Shown here: piece by piece, positions 35,796-46,164 of the stretch
Layout of the letters: the number at the start of each line of letters is the position of its first letter
How positions within the stretch are numbered: the first letter of the stretch is position 1
Assembly: GCF_003966895.1 (NCBI RefSeq)
Contig: NZ_AP018449.1
Span: 3,737,501 to 3,801,500 of the forward strand
Length of the DNA: 64,000 nucleotides
Direction of reading: 5' to 3'
From: Methylomusa anaerophila
Lineage (GTDB): Bacteria; Bacillota; Negativicutes; Sporomusales; Sporomusaceae
Program-made: the position numbers and the translations under genes
The notes under the pieces: generated by a model
Database searches by the model: none
Told to the model about the DNA's origin: nothing
What the model saw: the letters and a program-made list of their open reading frames with translations, nothing else

Positions 35796-38276
35796 ATGGA
35801 TGAAAGATATGTTCCACGGGAGATCGAAGCCAAGTGGCAAAAACGGTGGGTAGAGCAAAATGCATTTAGCACTGCCATCAACCGCCAGCGGCCTGAATAT
35901 TATGTTCTGGAGATGTTCCCCTATCCGTCTGGGAATCTACATATGGGCCATGTACGAAATTATTCGATTGGTGATGTAATTGCCAGGTTCAAAGTGATGC
36001 AAGGATATAATGTTCTGCATCCAATGGGATGGGATGCTTTTGGTATGCCGGCGGAAAACGCCGCTATTAAACACGGTATTCATCCCTCGGCTTGGACATG
36101 GGACAACATTGCCAATATGCGCCGCCAACAACAGGAACTTGGTTTATCATATGACTGGGACCGAGAAGTAGCAACCTGTCATCCGGACTATTACCGCTGG
36201 ACCCAATGGCTTTTCTTGCTATTTTTCCAGCGGGGTCTTGCATACAAGAAAAAAGCTGCTGTTAACTGGTGCAACGACTGCAATACCGTTTTAGCCAATG
36301 AACAGGTAGTGGACGGACGGTGTTGGCGCTGTGACTCAGTTGTTGTTAAAAAGGATTTGGAACAATGGTTCCTAAAGATAACAGAATATGCCGACCGTCT
36401 GCTGGCCGACCTGAGTGAGCTTAAAGGATGGCCGGAGCGGGTCAAAATCATGCAGGAAAATTGGATTGGTCGCAGTGAAGGCGCTGAATTTAGTTTTACG
36501 ATTCCGGACTTGAACGAAAAAATATCAGTGTATACAACTCGCCATGATACTGTTTTTGGTGTCAGTTATATCGTATTGGCTCCTGAGCATCCCCTCGTCA
36601 ATAGACTGATTGCCGGTAAAGCGGAAGAACCCGTTGTAAGGGCGTTTGTAGAAAAAGTACGGAATATGAGCGATATTAGCCGCACTTCTACCGAAACCGT
36701 AAAAGAAGGGGTGTTTACCGGCGCCTATGCCGAGCATCCTTTTACCCGCGACAAAGTGCCGATTTGGGTTGCCAACTATGTACTGGTTGAATATGGTACA
36801 GGGGCTGTAATGGGCGTACCTGCTCATGATCAAAGAGACTGGGAGTTTGCATCCAAGTATGGATTGGAGAAAAAGATCGTTATTCAGCCTCAAGGGGTGG
36901 AGTTGTCTGTTGAGCAGATGACCGGAGCATACTCTGAACCTGGAATCATCATTAATTCCGGCGAATTTACCGGGATAGACAGTGAATTGGGGAAAACAAA
37001 AATAGCAGAATGGCTGGAATCTAAGGGTATCGGTAAGCGGCGAATTAATTACCGTCTAAGAGACTGGCTGGTTTCCCGGCAGAGGTACTGGGGTGCGCCT
37101 ATACCTATCCTTTACTGTGAGAAATGCGGTACTGTCCCTGTTCCCAAAGATCAATTGCCAGTGATGCTGCCTGAAAACGTCAACTTTTCTGCCGGATCGG
37201 TTTCGCCGCTGGCAACGGTTGAAGAATTTGTTAATTGCACCTGCCCGCAATGCGGTGGTAAAGCCAGGCGCGAGACGGATACCATGGATACATTTATTTG
37301 CTCTTCCTGGTATTATTTCCGCTACACCAGTCCCCATGAAACGACACAACCCATTGATCCGGACAAGGCCAATTATTGGATGCCTGTTGACCAATACATC
37401 GGCGGCATTGAACATGCTATCCTGCACCTGTTGTATTCCCGTTTCTTTACAAAGGTCTTGAAAGACGCCGGATTAATTAACGTAAACGAACCGTTTAAGA
37501 ATTTGTTAACCCAGGGTATGGTGATTAAAGACGGCGCCAAGATGTCCAAATCGAGGGGGAATGTAGTCTCACCGGAAGATATAATCGCCCGCTACGGTGC
37601 GGACACGGCCAGGATGTTTATTCTATTTACCGCTCCCCCTGAGCGGGACCTGGAGTGGAGTGATCAGGGGGTAGAAGGCGCCTACCGGTTTTTAGGTCGG
37701 CTATGGCGTATTATTGACCACTATTCCGCTATAGTGAAAGAAGACGCAAGTAGTTGCAATCCTGCGGCGCTAAACAAGGAAGAACGTGAGTTACGCCGTG
37801 TTCTTCATCTGACGATTAAAAAAGTAACTGAAGATGTTGGTTTGCGGTTCAATTTTAATACTGCTATCAGCTCAATTATGGAATTGGTGAATGCAATGTA
37901 TGCTTTAAAAGAGCAGGAGGTCGTTCCGCAGCCCGGACTGGTTCGCGAAGTGATTTCCGGACTTTTGCGCCTGCTAGCTCCGTTTGCTCCCCATATTACG
38001 GAAGAACTATGGAGTGAGACTATTGCGGAAGGCAGCGTGCATAAGCAGCAGTGGCCGTCCTTCGATGCAGCCGCCGTGCAAGTGGATGAAGTCGAAATTG
38101 TGTTACAGATTAACGGTAAGGTTCGGGAAAAGGTGGTAGTTCCTGTCGGCCTAACTGCTAAAGAGTTGGAAAAAACCGCGCTCTCCCAGGAAAAAGTTCA
38201 GGAATTGATCGCTGGCAAGGAAATAGTTAAAGTGGTTTGCGTACCCAAAAAGCTTGTTAATATAGTAATTAAATAG
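35796..38276 (+). CDS. leuS: Leucyl-tRNA synthetase
   Basis: 826 residues. [20 protein letters not shown] carries the HIGH-type motif near residue 46, an editing domain with [16 protein letters not shown] lies in the middle, and [14 protein letters not shown] appears near 577. Class Ia enzymes charge tRNA-Leu and edit misacylated products. Length is normal for a bacterial LeuRS. ATG at 35796 follows GAGGGGG and the T-box terminator. A strong terminator lies directly after the stop. Confidence 0.98.
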   Translation: MDERYVPREIEAKWQKRWVEQNAFSTAINRQRPEYYVLEMFPYPSGNLHMGHVRNYSIGDVIARFKVMQGYNVLHPMGWDAFGMPAENAAIKHGIHPSAWTWDNIANMRRQQQELGLSYDWDREVATCHPDYYRWTQWLFLLFFQRGLAYKKKAAVNWCNDCNTVLANEQVVDGRCWRCDSVVVKKDLEQWFLKITEYADRLLADLSELKGWPERVKIMQENWIGRSEGAEFSFTIPDLNEKISVYTTRHDTVFGVSYIVLAPEHPLVNRLIAGKAEEPVVRAFVEKVRNMSDISRTSTETVKEGVFTGAYAEHPFTRDKVPIWVANYVLVEYGTGAVMGVPAHDQRDWEFASKYGLEKKIVIQPQGVELSVEQMTGAYSEPGIIINSGEFTGIDSELGKTKIAEWLESKGIGKRRINYRLRDWLVSRQRYWGAPIPILYCEKCGTVPVPKDQLPVMLPENVNFSAGSVSPLATVEEFVNCTCPQCGGKARRETDTMDTFICSSWYYFRYTSPHETTQPIDPDKANYWMPVDQYIGGIEHAILHLLYSRFFTKVLKDAGLINVNEPFKNLLTQGMVIKDGAKMSKSRGNVVSPEDIIARYGADTARMFILFTAPPERDLEWSDQGVEGAYRFLGRLWRIIDHYSAIVKEDASSCNPAALNKEERELRRVLHLTIKKVTEDVGLRFNFNTAISSIMELVNAMYALKEQEVVPQPGLVREVISGLLRLLAPFAPHITEELWSETIAEGSVHKQQWPSFDAAAVQVDEVEIVLQINGKVREKVVVPVGLTAKELEKTALSQEKVQELIAGKEIVKVVCVPKKLVNIVIK

Positions 38277-38280
38277 ATAA

Positions 38281-38312
38281 GTAGCCGGTCGGTTTTACGA
38301 CCGGCTACTTTA
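38281..38312 (+). terminator. Terminator after leuS
   Basis: GTAGCCGGTCG and CGACCGGCTAC form a perfect 11-pair stem, followed by TTT. Confidence 0.85.
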
Positions 38313-38465
38313 TATTAAATAGCTGATAAGAAATATTGTTTATAGATATTGACTATATATAACGGATTATTTTATAATTGAAACAACCCCCTCTTTGGGG
38401 TAGGGGTAGATAATTATTAGAGTTCTGCGAATACTAATACAAATTAATTTAGGATGGTGACTACA

Positions 38466-38789
38466 ATGAATATTTTGAATATCTCAAATTTATCGCAATT
38501 TGACGAAGGCGTTTTGAAGTCCGACAAGGCAGCTCTTGTAGACTTTTGGGCTCCGTGGTGCGGCCCGTGTAAAATGGTTGGGCCGGAGATCGAGAAGGTT
38601 GCTGCCGCCTTTCAGAATAAGGCTGTGGTTGCCAAGGTGAATGTTGATGAGCAGCAGGAATTGGCCAGTCGATATAATGTTATGAGCATTCCTACAATGG
38701 TAATGTTCAAAAATGGTAAGGAAATTGGCCGGTTTATCGGTTATCGCCCGGCGAAAGATATCAGTGCCGCTTTGGAAAAACATGTCTAA
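38466..38789 (+). CDS. trxA: Thioredoxin
   Basis: 107 residues with the complete thioredoxin fold: ALVDFWAPWCGPCKMVGPEIEK with the redox-active WCGPC at about 31-35, the cis-Pro in SIPTMVMFKNG, and VNVDEQQELASRYNV. ATG at 38466 is six bases after AGGATGGTG; an ATG at 38454 in frame lies within that site. It stands alone between two terminators and could reduce the peroxiredoxin at 26235. Confidence 0.95.
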   Translation: MNILNISNLSQFDEGVLKSDKAALVDFWAPWCGPCKMVGPEIEKVAAAFQNKAVVAKVNVDEQQELASRYNVMSIPTMVMFKNGKEIGRFIGYRPAKDISAALEKHV

Positions 38790-38799
38790 ATATTGGTAA

Positions 38800-38876
38800 A
38801 ACTCCCGCTGAACCCGGGGGTTGCTTTATTAATTTGTTGTTATTATGGAGAGGGAAGGTATGAGCCTTCCCTCTCG
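38800..38876 (+). terminator. Two hairpins after trxA
   Basis: AACTCCCG with CGGGGGTT at 38800-38822 is followed by a short T-rich run. GAGAGGGAAGG with CCTTCCCTCTC at 38848-38875 is a perfect 11-pair stem with a six-base loop. The first is the more likely terminator. Confidence 0.6.
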
Positions 38877-39006
38877 ATTCGTGCCATTATTTTTTCCTAA
38901 GCTATTTTGCAGGAGCAAAGGCGTCAAATGTCGAATTGCCGTAAAGATTTAGATATAAATTTATCAATTGTGTGTACAGATGCCTGAAAGGGGATAATAG
39001 CTAATA

Positions 39007-40179
39007 ATGATTGGATGTACAAAATTGTTGTGCGGCACGGCTACGGTTTCCGATATAGTCAAGTACGGTCGCAGTTCCAGTAAATTACCGCCGCAAATGC
39101 TGCAATTTTCTTCGGATACTACGCCGTTGGTTGTGTGGAATATGACTAACCGCTGTAATCTGGCGTGCCGGCATTGTTATATTTGTGCGGAGGACAGGGT
39201 CTATGCCGGCGAGCTGACCACTGGGGAGGCCAAAGCTTTTATCGATGATCTTGCGGGGATGAAAGTGCCGGTACTTCTTTTTTCCGGCGGAGAACCCCTG
39301 GTACGCAAAGACCTGTTTGAGTTGGGAGCTTATGCTGGGGCAAAAGGGATTCGGCCGGTGATTTCTACTAACGGCACATTAATTACTCCGGAAATTGCCA
39401 AACGGATAAAAGAAACCGGTTTTCAGTATGTCGGCGTTAGCTTGGATGGCAATGAAGAAGTTCATGATTATTTCCGGGGGAAAAAGGGCGCATTTGCCGA
39501 AGCCCTTACCGGTATCCGGAATTCTTTGGCTGCCGGCAATAAAACAGGTATTCGGTTTACGATTAATAAATTGAATTATCATACGTTATCTAATATTTTA
39601 GATATTGTGGAGAAAGAAAAAATTCCCCGTTTCTGTATGTACCATCTGGTGTACGCCGGACGGGGCAAAGAAATGGCGGAGCTTGACACCACGCCGGAAC
39701 AAAAGCGGCAAACCATAGAATTGTTGATAGAGAGAACTCTGGATTTTCATCAGCGAGGAGTGGAAGTAGAAATTTTAACCACCGATAATCACGCGGATGG
39801 AATTTATATTCTGCAATATTTCGAACGGACTCAGCCCGAACGGGTTCCTGAAGTCAAGGAATTGCTGACTATGCACGGAGGCTGTTCCGCCGGGCAAAAA
39901 ATGGCCAATGTGGACCCCTTGGGCAATGTTCATGCCTGTCAGTTTTGGGGGCATAAAACCTTGGGTAATGTGAAGGAGAAACCGTTTAGTGAAATCTGGC
40001 TGAATACGCAAGATGAGTTTTTGCTTAAACTTCGCGAAAAAGCGGGGCATGTTGAAGGACGCTGCAAGGACTGCCGCTATAAAAATCTATGCGGCGGCTG
40101 TAGGATACGGGCGGAAGCTGTGTCCGGCAATCTGTGGGGCGAAGACCCCGCATGCTATTTAACCGACTATAAGGAGTAA
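39007..40179 (+). CDS. ahbC: Radical SAM heme biosynthesis protein AhbC/NirJ1-like
   Basis: 390 residues. WNMTNRCNLACRHCYIC binds the radical SAM [4Fe-4S] cluster through Cys50, Cys54 and Cys57. LLFSGGEPLVRKDL and VSLDGNEEVHDYFRG follow, and a C-terminal SPASM-type Cys region (GGCSAG, CRYKNLCGGC) would hold an auxiliary cluster. Pairing with a second such gene at 40185 indicates the siroheme-dependent route: AhbC converts didecarboxysiroheme to Fe-coproporphyrin III. Assignment rests on family resemblance and pairing. Start ATG at 39007; the preceding AT-rich region has a modest site, GGGGATAATAG. Confidence 0.8.
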   Translation: MIGCTKLLCGTATVSDIVKYGRSSSKLPPQMLQFSSDTTPLVVWNMTNRCNLACRHCYICAEDRVYAGELTTGEAKAFIDDLAGMKVPVLLFSGGEPLVRKDLFELGAYAGAKGIRPVISTNGTLITPEIAKRIKETGFQYVGVSLDGNEEVHDYFRGKKGAFAEALTGIRNSLAAGNKTGIRFTINKLNYHTLSNILDIVEKEKIPRFCMYHLVYAGRGKEMAELDTTPEQKRQTIELLIERTLDFHQRGVEVEILTTDNHADGIYILQYFERTQPERVPEVKELLTMHGGCSAGQKMANVDPLGNVHACQFWGHKTLGNVKEKPFSEIWLNTQDEFLLKLREKAGHVEGRCKDCRYKNLCGGCRIRAEAVSGNLWGEDPACYLTDYKE

Positions 40180-40184
40180 TCACC

Positions 40185-41171
40185 ATGATCATATCTTGGA
40201 ACACGACGCAACAGTGCAATATCAACTGTATTCATTGCTACCGGGACGCAGGTCCGAAAAGACCTGATGAACTTACTACCGAAGAAGGAAAAAAGCTGCT
40301 TAATGAAATAGCCAAGGTAGGATTTAAAATTATGATTTTCAGTGGAGGGGAACCGCTTTTAAGGCAGGATATATATGAACTGATTTCCCACGCTACTTCC
40401 ATAGGTCTACGGCCGGTAATCGGAACCAATGGCATTATGATTACCGAAGAAGTTGCCGCCAAACTTAAATCCGCCGGTGTTATGACCGTGGGAATTAGCG
40501 TAGACAGCGGCAATCCGGAGAAACACGATTGGTTCCGCGGCTATAAAGGTGCCTGGGAACAGACAATGGCCGGCATTGCCGCTTGTCGTCAAGCAGGTCT
40601 TCCTTTCCAAATCCACACCACTGTATTGAATTGGAACGAGCATGAGATTACTAAAATTACAGATACAGCGGTGGAGTTGGGAGCTGTTGCCCATCATATA
40701 TTTTTTCTTGTACCTACGGGCAGAGGAAAAGATATCGAGGATACTACTTTGAAAACTACCCAGTATGAAAACCTTTTAGAACAGATTCTCGATAAACAGG
40801 CGCAAGTGCCGATTGAACTGAAACCTACCTGTGCGCCGCAATTTATGCGAATTGCCAAAGAACGTAATATGCAAATGCGTTATACCCGTGGGTGTTTGGC
40901 AGGAACCGCTTATTGTGTAATTCTTCCCAATGGAGATGTGCAACCCTGCCCCTATTTGCCTTTGAAAGCGGGCAATGTGCGTCAAACAGATTTTGATATC
41001 ATATGGCGGGAAAGCCCAATGTTTAACGAGTTAAGGAACCAGCCCTTAAAAGGAGCATGCGGCAGCTGCGGTTTTGATAGTTCGTGCGGCGGGTGTCGCG
41101 CAAGAGCTTATTATTATTCGGGCGGGGACTATATGGCTGAGGAGCCGTGGTGTAGCTGTGGCAGGAGTTAA
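40185..41171 (+). CDS. ahbD: Radical SAM heme synthase AhbD/NirJ2-like
   Basis: 328 residues. SWNTTQQCNINCIHCYR near the start carries the cluster Cys at 11, 15 and 18, followed by MIFSGGEPLLRQDIYEL and VGISVDSGNPEKHDWFRG. The C-terminal CLAGTAYCVILPNGDVQPCPYLP and CGSCGFDSSCGGCRAR would bind a second cluster. AhbD decarboxylates two propionates of Fe-coproporphyrin III to give heme b. It starts six bases after ahbC with AAGGAGT, so the two are one operon. The hydrogenase genes start 100 bases downstream and need heme b for their cytochrome subunit. Confidence 0.8.
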   Translation: MIISWNTTQQCNINCIHCYRDAGPKRPDELTTEEGKKLLNEIAKVGFKIMIFSGGEPLLRQDIYELISHATSIGLRPVIGTNGIMITEEVAAKLKSAGVMTVGISVDSGNPEKHDWFRGYKGAWEQTMAGIAACRQAGLPFQIHTTVLNWNEHEITKITDTAVELGAVAHHIFFLVPTGRGKDIEDTTLKTTQYENLLEQILDKQAQVPIELKPTCAPQFMRIAKERNMQMRYTRGCLAGTAYCVILPNGDVQPCPYLPLKAGNVRQTDFDIIWRESPMFNELRNQPLKGACGSCGFDSSCGGCRARAYYYSGGDYMAEEPWCSCGRS

Positions 41172-41270
41172 TATGTTTATAAAAGATGCGCCAAAATTAA
41201 AGGATAATCATTAAAAAAAGCGAATGATTATATTTAAAGAATATTATGGAAAAAATAAAGGGGGGCGACT

Positions 41271-42386
41271 ATGGAAAAGCAAGACACTTTATGGGATTTA
41301 TTCCAAAAAAAGAACATTAGCCGGCGGAGCTTTTTAAAAACCTGTATTACTATAACCGGTGTCATGGGTTTGGCTCCCGGTATGATATCCGAGGTTATCC
41401 GCGCGGCTGAGACAAGACCTCTTACTCCTGTTATTTGGCTGCACGGTCATGAGTGCACAGGCTGTGATGAGGCGTTTATCCGTTCGCAGAGTCCTTTGGC
41501 ATCGGACCTGCTGTTAAATATGATATCTCTTGAGTACATGGATGTCCTGGGTGCTGCTGCCGGCGAGCCATTGGAACATCACTTAGAAGAAACAATCAAG
41601 AAATATGACGGTAATTATCTTCTCATCTTTGAAGGGGCGGTCCCGCTTGCCGAGAATGGAATTTACTGTATGGTAGGCGGAAGACCTATCGCCGAAACGT
41701 TAAAGCGTGTGGCTAAAGGAGCGGCTGCAATTATTGAAAATGGCTCCTGTGCTGCTTGGGGTGGAATACAGGCAGCAAGGCCTAACCCCACCAAATCTGT
41801 TGCCGTAAGTGAAGCAGTCAGTGGAAAACCCATTGTTAAGGTCCCTGGATGCCCCCCAATTCCCGAGGTATTGACCGCCACCATTATGCATTATGTGCTG
41901 TTCGGTCAATTGCCGCCACTGGATAAAGAAGGGCGCCCCAAACAATTTTTTGGCAATCGGATTCACGATACTTGTTATAAGCGACCTTTCTTTGATTCCG
42001 GTATGTTTGTTGAGAAATTCGACGATAGTGGAAGTAAAGCAGGCTGGTGCCTTTATAAAGTCGGCTGTCGCGGGCCGGTAGCGTACAATTCCTGTGGTAA
42101 CATGCGCTGGTGGAATGGTTTGTCTTATCCAATTCAGTCAGGAGCTCCCTGTGTTGCTTGCGGATCAAACAATTTCTGGGATATCGACCCGTTCTATGAA
42201 CGGCTGCCCAATATACCGGTTCCGAACACAATTGTAAACGCCGACAAAGTTGGCTTTGTTTTAGCCGGAGCAACAACTGCAGGTGTTGTTGCCCACGGTG
42301 TGGCGTCCTATATTCAGCATAAAAAGCATGAAGCGAAAGAACAAGCTGAAGCAACCCAGCCGAAACGGGAAGAAGATAGTGAGTAA
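41271..42386 (+). CDS. hyaA: [NiFe] hydrogenase small subunit, Tat-exported
   Basis: 371 residues. A Tat signal (SRRSFLK at 17-23, then a hydrophobic stretch) precedes the mature chain. LHGHECTGCDEAF supplies proximal-cluster Cys, CAAWGGIQAARPNPT and KVPGCPPIPEV follow, and a C-terminal region with several Cys (CYKRPFFDSG, GCRGP, CVACGSNNFWD) binds the medial and distal clusters. A C-terminal hydrophobic segment (VGFVLAGATTAGVVAHGV) anchors it. This is a group 1 membrane-bound uptake enzyme facing outside the membrane. ATG follows AAGGGGGG. Confidence 0.95.
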   Translation: MEKQDTLWDLFQKKNISRRSFLKTCITITGVMGLAPGMISEVIRAAETRPLTPVIWLHGHECTGCDEAFIRSQSPLASDLLLNMISLEYMDVLGAAAGEPLEHHLEETIKKYDGNYLLIFEGAVPLAENGIYCMVGGRPIAETLKRVAKGAAAIIENGSCAAWGGIQAARPNPTKSVAVSEAVSGKPIVKVPGCPPIPEVLTATIMHYVLFGQLPPLDKEGRPKQFFGNRIHDTCYKRPFFDSGMFVEKFDDSGSKAGWCLYKVGCRGPVAYNSCGNMRWWNGLSYPIQSGAPCVACGSNNFWDIDPFYERLPNIPVPNTIVNADKVGFVLAGATTAGVVAHGVASYIQHKKHEAKEQAEATQPKREEDSE

Positions 42387-42462
42387 TATTGCAATGAGGC
42401 TTGCGAGCTTTTTGTAGTTATGAAGCTATTCATGAAGAATAGGATGGAGGAGGAATCACTTA

Positions 42463-44355
42463 ATGAAACGCATTGTAGTTGACCCGATTAACCGGATTGA
42501 GGGGCACCTGCGAGTTGAAATAAAAGTCGATGAAGCCACAGGAAAAGTGGAGGACGCTTTATCCAGCGGAACTGCCTGGCGTGGAATTGAACTAATTGTA
42601 AAAGGGCGCGATCCCCGCGATGCCTGGCTATTTGCCCAGCGTATCTGCGGAGTCTGTACCACCGTGCACGCTTTAGGGGCATTGAGGGCAGTGGAGGATG
42701 CGTTAAATATTGAGATTCCCAATAATGCCAACTATATCCGTAACATCATTGCCGCCACGCAAACTGTCCATGATCATTTGGTTCATTTCTATCACTTGCA
42801 TGCCCTGGACTGGGTAAGTCCGGTGGCTGCTCTCAAGGCAGATCCTGCGGCTACAGCTGCTTTACAAAATACCGTACTGGAGAAATATCGCTTGGACATG
42901 CCTGGACCGGTTGCTTATAACACCGATGCTTATCCGAAAGATTTTCCTAAGGCTACTACTTTATACTTCAAAGAAGTCCAAAATAAGATACAAAAAATTG
43001 TGGATAGCGGTCAACTGGGTATATTTGCCGCTCACTACTGGGATCATCCTGATTATGCGGTATTGCCTGCCGAAGTCCATTTAATGGCGGTTGCTCATTA
43101 TTTGAACATGCTTGACAAACAGCGCGAGATTGTCATGCCCCATGTCGTTTTTGGAGGAAAGAACCCGCATCCTCACTATATTGTCGGCGGGATGCCTTGC
43201 GCTATCTCGATGAACGACATGAATGCCCCCGTTAACAGTGAACGGTTGGCTATTGTTGACAATGCGGTCAATTTGGCCATTAATGTTGTAAATTATTTCT
43301 ATCTGCCGGATATTTTAGCTATTGGTGATCTTTATGTTAAAGCAGGTTATGTCGATGGTGGCGGTCTTGCCAAAGAGCGGGTGATTGGGTTCGGTGAATT
43401 TCCGGAAGGCAAGTATCGGGGAACTACCAGCGGCGACTATCATAAAAATTTATTGCTTCGCAGCAACGGTGTAGTGGAGAATTTCGCTCAGGGTATTGCT
43501 CAGGCTGTTTTTTATCCCTTTGAACCCAGTGACCTGACCGACCCGGGGGTTTTGGCGGAGGGCGTCGAGCATTCCTGGTATACTTATCCTGAAGCTGGTA
43601 AAGATTTACATCCATGGAGCGGTGTTACCTCCCCGCAATATACCGGGCCGAAAGAAGGTACAAAAACAGAATGGAAATATCTGGACGAAGGGGGCAAATA
43701 TTCCTGGCTCAAAACGCCAAAGTGGAAAGGCAAGATGGCGGAAGTAGGACCGCTGGCGCGGTACATTATTATCTACACAAAAATTAAAAAGGGTATCATT
43801 ACAGAGCCGACTTGGGCCGAAAAAATGATTGTTGATCAAATTGAGGCTGTTTCGAAATTAATCAATTTACCCCCGGAAAAATGGCTGCCTACCACAGTTG
43901 GCCGGACAGCTGCCCGTGCTCTGGATGCGCAACTTAACGCATATATTAACAAATATTTCTTTGATAAACTCATAAACAATATCAAAGCCGGCGATACAAC
44001 TGTGGCCAACACTGACAAGTGGGATCCTTCAACCTGGCCGGCGGAATCTAAGGGCGTAGGGCTTCATGAAGCGCCCCGCGGCGCCCTGAGCCATTGGGTA
44101 GTAATAAAAAATGGCAAGATAGAAAACTATCAAGCGGTAGTACCTTCCACTTGGAATGCCTGCCCGCGTGACAGTAATGCCGGGTATGGAGCTTATGAAG
44201 CAAGTATGATTGATACTCATGTAAAGGTTGCCGAAAACCCGCTGGAAATATTGCGGGTGATCCATTCCTTTGATCCTTGCCTTGCTTGCGCCACCCATTT
44301 ATATAATAACGAAGGCAAAGAAATTGCGGTAGTTCGCACCGACCCATATTTATAA
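42463..44355 (+). CDS. hyaB: [NiFe] hydrogenase large subunit
   Basis: 630 residues. DPINRIEGHLRVEI opens the chain, RICGVCTTVH at 60-69 and DPCLACATH near 604-612 supply the four Cys that bind the NiFe(CN)2CO centre, and HYIVGGMPCAISMNDMN lies between. The extension after the final His (YNNEGKEIAVVRTDPYL region) is the part removed by a maturation protease, encoded at 45219. It oxidises H2 and feeds electrons to the small subunit. ATG follows GGATGGAGGAGG. Confidence 0.97.
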   Translation: MKRIVVDPINRIEGHLRVEIKVDEATGKVEDALSSGTAWRGIELIVKGRDPRDAWLFAQRICGVCTTVHALGALRAVEDALNIEIPNNANYIRNIIAATQTVHDHLVHFYHLHALDWVSPVAALKADPAATAALQNTVLEKYRLDMPGPVAYNTDAYPKDFPKATTLYFKEVQNKIQKIVDSGQLGIFAAHYWDHPDYAVLPAEVHLMAVAHYLNMLDKQREIVMPHVVFGGKNPHPHYIVGGMPCAISMNDMNAPVNSERLAIVDNAVNLAINVVNYFYLPDILAIGDLYVKAGYVDGGGLAKERVIGFGEFPEGKYRGTTSGDYHKNLLLRSNGVVENFAQGIAQAVFYPFEPSDLTDPGVLAEGVEHSWYTYPEAGKDLHPWSGVTSPQYTGPKEGTKTEWKYLDEGGKYSWLKTPKWKGKMAEVGPLARYIIIYTKIKKGIITEPTWAEKMIVDQIEAVSKLINLPPEKWLPTTVGRTAARALDAQLNAYINKYFFDKLINNIKAGDTTVANTDKWDPSTWPAESKGVGLHEAPRGALSHWVVIKNGKIENYQAVVPSTWNACPRDSNAGYGAYEASMIDTHVKVAENPLEILRVIHSFDPCLACATHLYNNEGKEIAVVRTDPYL

Positions 44356-44399
44356 TATAAGAGTCGCCTTGGCATCTTAGGAAAGGGGGAGTTCAGCAA

Positions 44400-45122
44400 A
44401 TGCGACAGGGTGCAATGCAAGATTATTATATATTCAGCCCTTGGATCCGTATATACCATTGGGTGATGGTAGCATGTATCCTCGTTCTGTTCTTTACCGG
44501 TTTATATATTGGCAATCCGTTTTTTATCGGCACTCAAGGCCTTGAACCAACATTTGGGGTGAATAACTGGCTGTCCATGGAAAATATTAGATTTATCCAT
44601 TTTGTAGCAGCCTATACGCTGGTAGCGTCTTTAATCCTAAGAATTTATGGTTTTATCGTGAATAGAGGTGACCGGTTGCTGCCAAGACCGTGGAGCAAAT
44701 TATATTGGACCGGTATGATTGATACCCAAATGCATTATATGTTTCTTCGTTCCAAGCATCGCCCCTATTTGCGCAACTCTTTGGCCAGGTCGGGATATTT
44801 GGCAGTCTATTTTATGATCCTTATTGAGATTATAACTGGTTTTGCTATGTATTATATGGTTGAACCAAACCGTTTTCTGGCTAAAATTTTCGGTCCGCTC
44901 AATAATTGGTTGATTAACGAATATGTTGTGCATCTCATTCACCATTTTGTCGCCTGGTTTATTATGCTGTTTGCCATCGTCCATGTGTATATGGCGGTAA
45001 GAGCAGACCTTATAGAAAAAAGCGGGGAGGTATCCGCCATGATTTCCGGAGTAAAGTACATGGGGGAGGAGCCGGCAGATATTGAGGATATTTGTGATGC
45101 CAGGCTTAAGCAAAATCGCTGA
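44400..45122 (+). CDS. hyaC: Hydrogenase cytochrome b subunit
   Basis: 240 residues with four main membrane helices and His residues suited to b-type heme ligation (RIYHWVMVACILVLFFTGLYIG, IHFVAAYTLVASLILRIYGF, ITGFAMYY, LIHHFVAWFIMLFAIVHVYMAV). It anchors the hydrogenase dimer and passes electrons to the quinone pool, presumably menaquinone. The ATG at 44400 follows GGGGGAG. Genes for siroheme-route heme synthesis lie upstream in the same direction. Confidence 0.93.
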   Translation: MRQGAMQDYYIFSPWIRIYHWVMVACILVLFFTGLYIGNPFFIGTQGLEPTFGVNNWLSMENIRFIHFVAAYTLVASLILRIYGFIVNRGDRLLPRPWSKLYWTGMIDTQMHYMFLRSKHRPYLRNSLARSGYLAVYFMILIEIITGFAMYYMVEPNRFLAKIFGPLNNWLINEYVVHLIHHFVAWFIMLFAIVHVYMAVRADLIEKSGEVSAMISGVKYMGEEPADIEDICDARLKQNR

Positions 45123-45218
45123 CGTGGTACTTTATTTTAAAGAACAAAACGAATCGCGGCGGATGCAGGGTTCGCGGCAGGCTACGGAGGCCATAAAGTA
45201 TAAGGGAGAACTCTAGCG

Positions 45219-45701
45219 ATGGAACAAATAACTGTGCTAGGAATCGGCAATATTTTGATGCAAGACGAAGGTTTCGGCGTCCGGGTAGTGGAAGAATTGG
45301 TGAAACGCTTTCGATTCCCTGAAAACGTGCAAGTGTTGGACGGCGGTACTCTTGGTATGGGGCTTTTAAATTTTTTGGCCGGAACAACAAGGCTTGTTGT
45401 CTTGGATGCAATTAACGGAAATAATCCTCCGGGAACTTTTTATGATATAAGCAACGAGCAGGTAAAAGCATATTTTACGCATAAGGTTTCGCTGCACGAG
45501 CTTGGTATTCAGGACGTTTTAGCTACTTTGGAGGTGCTGGAAAAGCCAATTACAGAGGTTGTTGTTCTTGGCGTCCAGCCGGCTGTTGTTGATGTTGGGC
45601 TTGAGCTAACGGCAACGGTTGTCCCAGGTATTGAACAAGCTGTTAATAAAACGCTGGCATATTTAGCTAATTGGCAGGTTAAGGTTGAAGCAAATGAATA
45701 A
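45219..45701 (+). CDS. hyaD: Hydrogenase maturation protease
   Basis: 160 residues of the HyaD/HupD/HybD family: VLGIGNILMQDEGFGVRVVEEL with the conserved Gly-Asn and Glu that bind nickel, VLDGGTLGMGLL, LVVLDAI, a His in KVSLHELGIQDVL and VVVLGVQPAVVDVGLEL. It removes the C-terminal tail of the large subunit after NiFe insertion. ATG at 45219 follows AGGGAGAAC. It overlaps the next gene by eight bases. Confidence 0.93.
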   Translation: MEQITVLGIGNILMQDEGFGVRVVEELVKRFRFPENVQVLDGGTLGMGLLNFLAGTTRLVVLDAINGNNPPGTFYDISNEQVKAYFTHKVSLHELGIQDVLATLEVLEKPITEVVVLGVQPAVVDVGLELTATVVPGIEQAVNKTLAYLANWQVKVEANE

Positions 45702-46071
45702 GAATATTTTCGCTGTAAGCAATAATTGCAAGGCTGTATTGGTAGAAATCGCAGCAGCCCTTGAACGCCTTCTTAATGAAAATGGGGAAGACCACACAAT
45801 ATTCATTGACAAAATGGGTTTAACCCAAGAAGAACGTCAAGCTATAAAAAACTTGTTAGGAACCGGCGACGTGCGGATTCACTTTGAAGGTACGGCTGAG
45901 CCTGCTGAATGGCTGGAAAGCGGAATTGCGGGGGTTTGGTTTGGAGTCTATTATGACCCCAACCGGCGACCGCTTTTAGAAACAATCGAAATCTGCCGCT
46001 TTCCTCAAGTTGCGGCAGCGCAAAAATCAGATATAAGTGCTGCCAGGGAAAGATTGAAAACTAATTTGTAA
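45694..46071 (+). CDS. Hydrogenase expression/chaperone protein, HupH/HyaF-like
   Basis: 125 residues. ALERLLNENGEDHTIFIDKMGLTQEERQAIKNLLGTGDVRIHF, AEWLESGIAGVWFGVYYD and LETIEICRFP match the C-terminal conserved region of HupH/HyaF proteins, which help assemble the Fe-S small subunit of uptake hydrogenases. It is shorter than classical HupH (about 280 residues), so it represents that domain alone. ATG at 45694 lies within the hyaD stop, indicating coupling; a TTG at 45685 is in frame but inferior. It is the last gene of the hydrogenase operon. Confidence 0.75.
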   Translation: MNKNIFAVSNNCKAVLVEIAAALERLLNENGEDHTIFIDKMGLTQEERQAIKNLLGTGDVRIHFEGTAEPAEWLESGIAGVWFGVYYDPNRRPLLETIEICRFPQVAAAQKSDISAARERLKTNL

Positions 46072-46164
46072 ATGTGTAGCCGCAGTAGTGTTTCAACTCC
46101 TGTAGGATAATCACCATTATTTTGTACATACTATCTTCTGGAACATGAAGGAGGTGAACAAATA

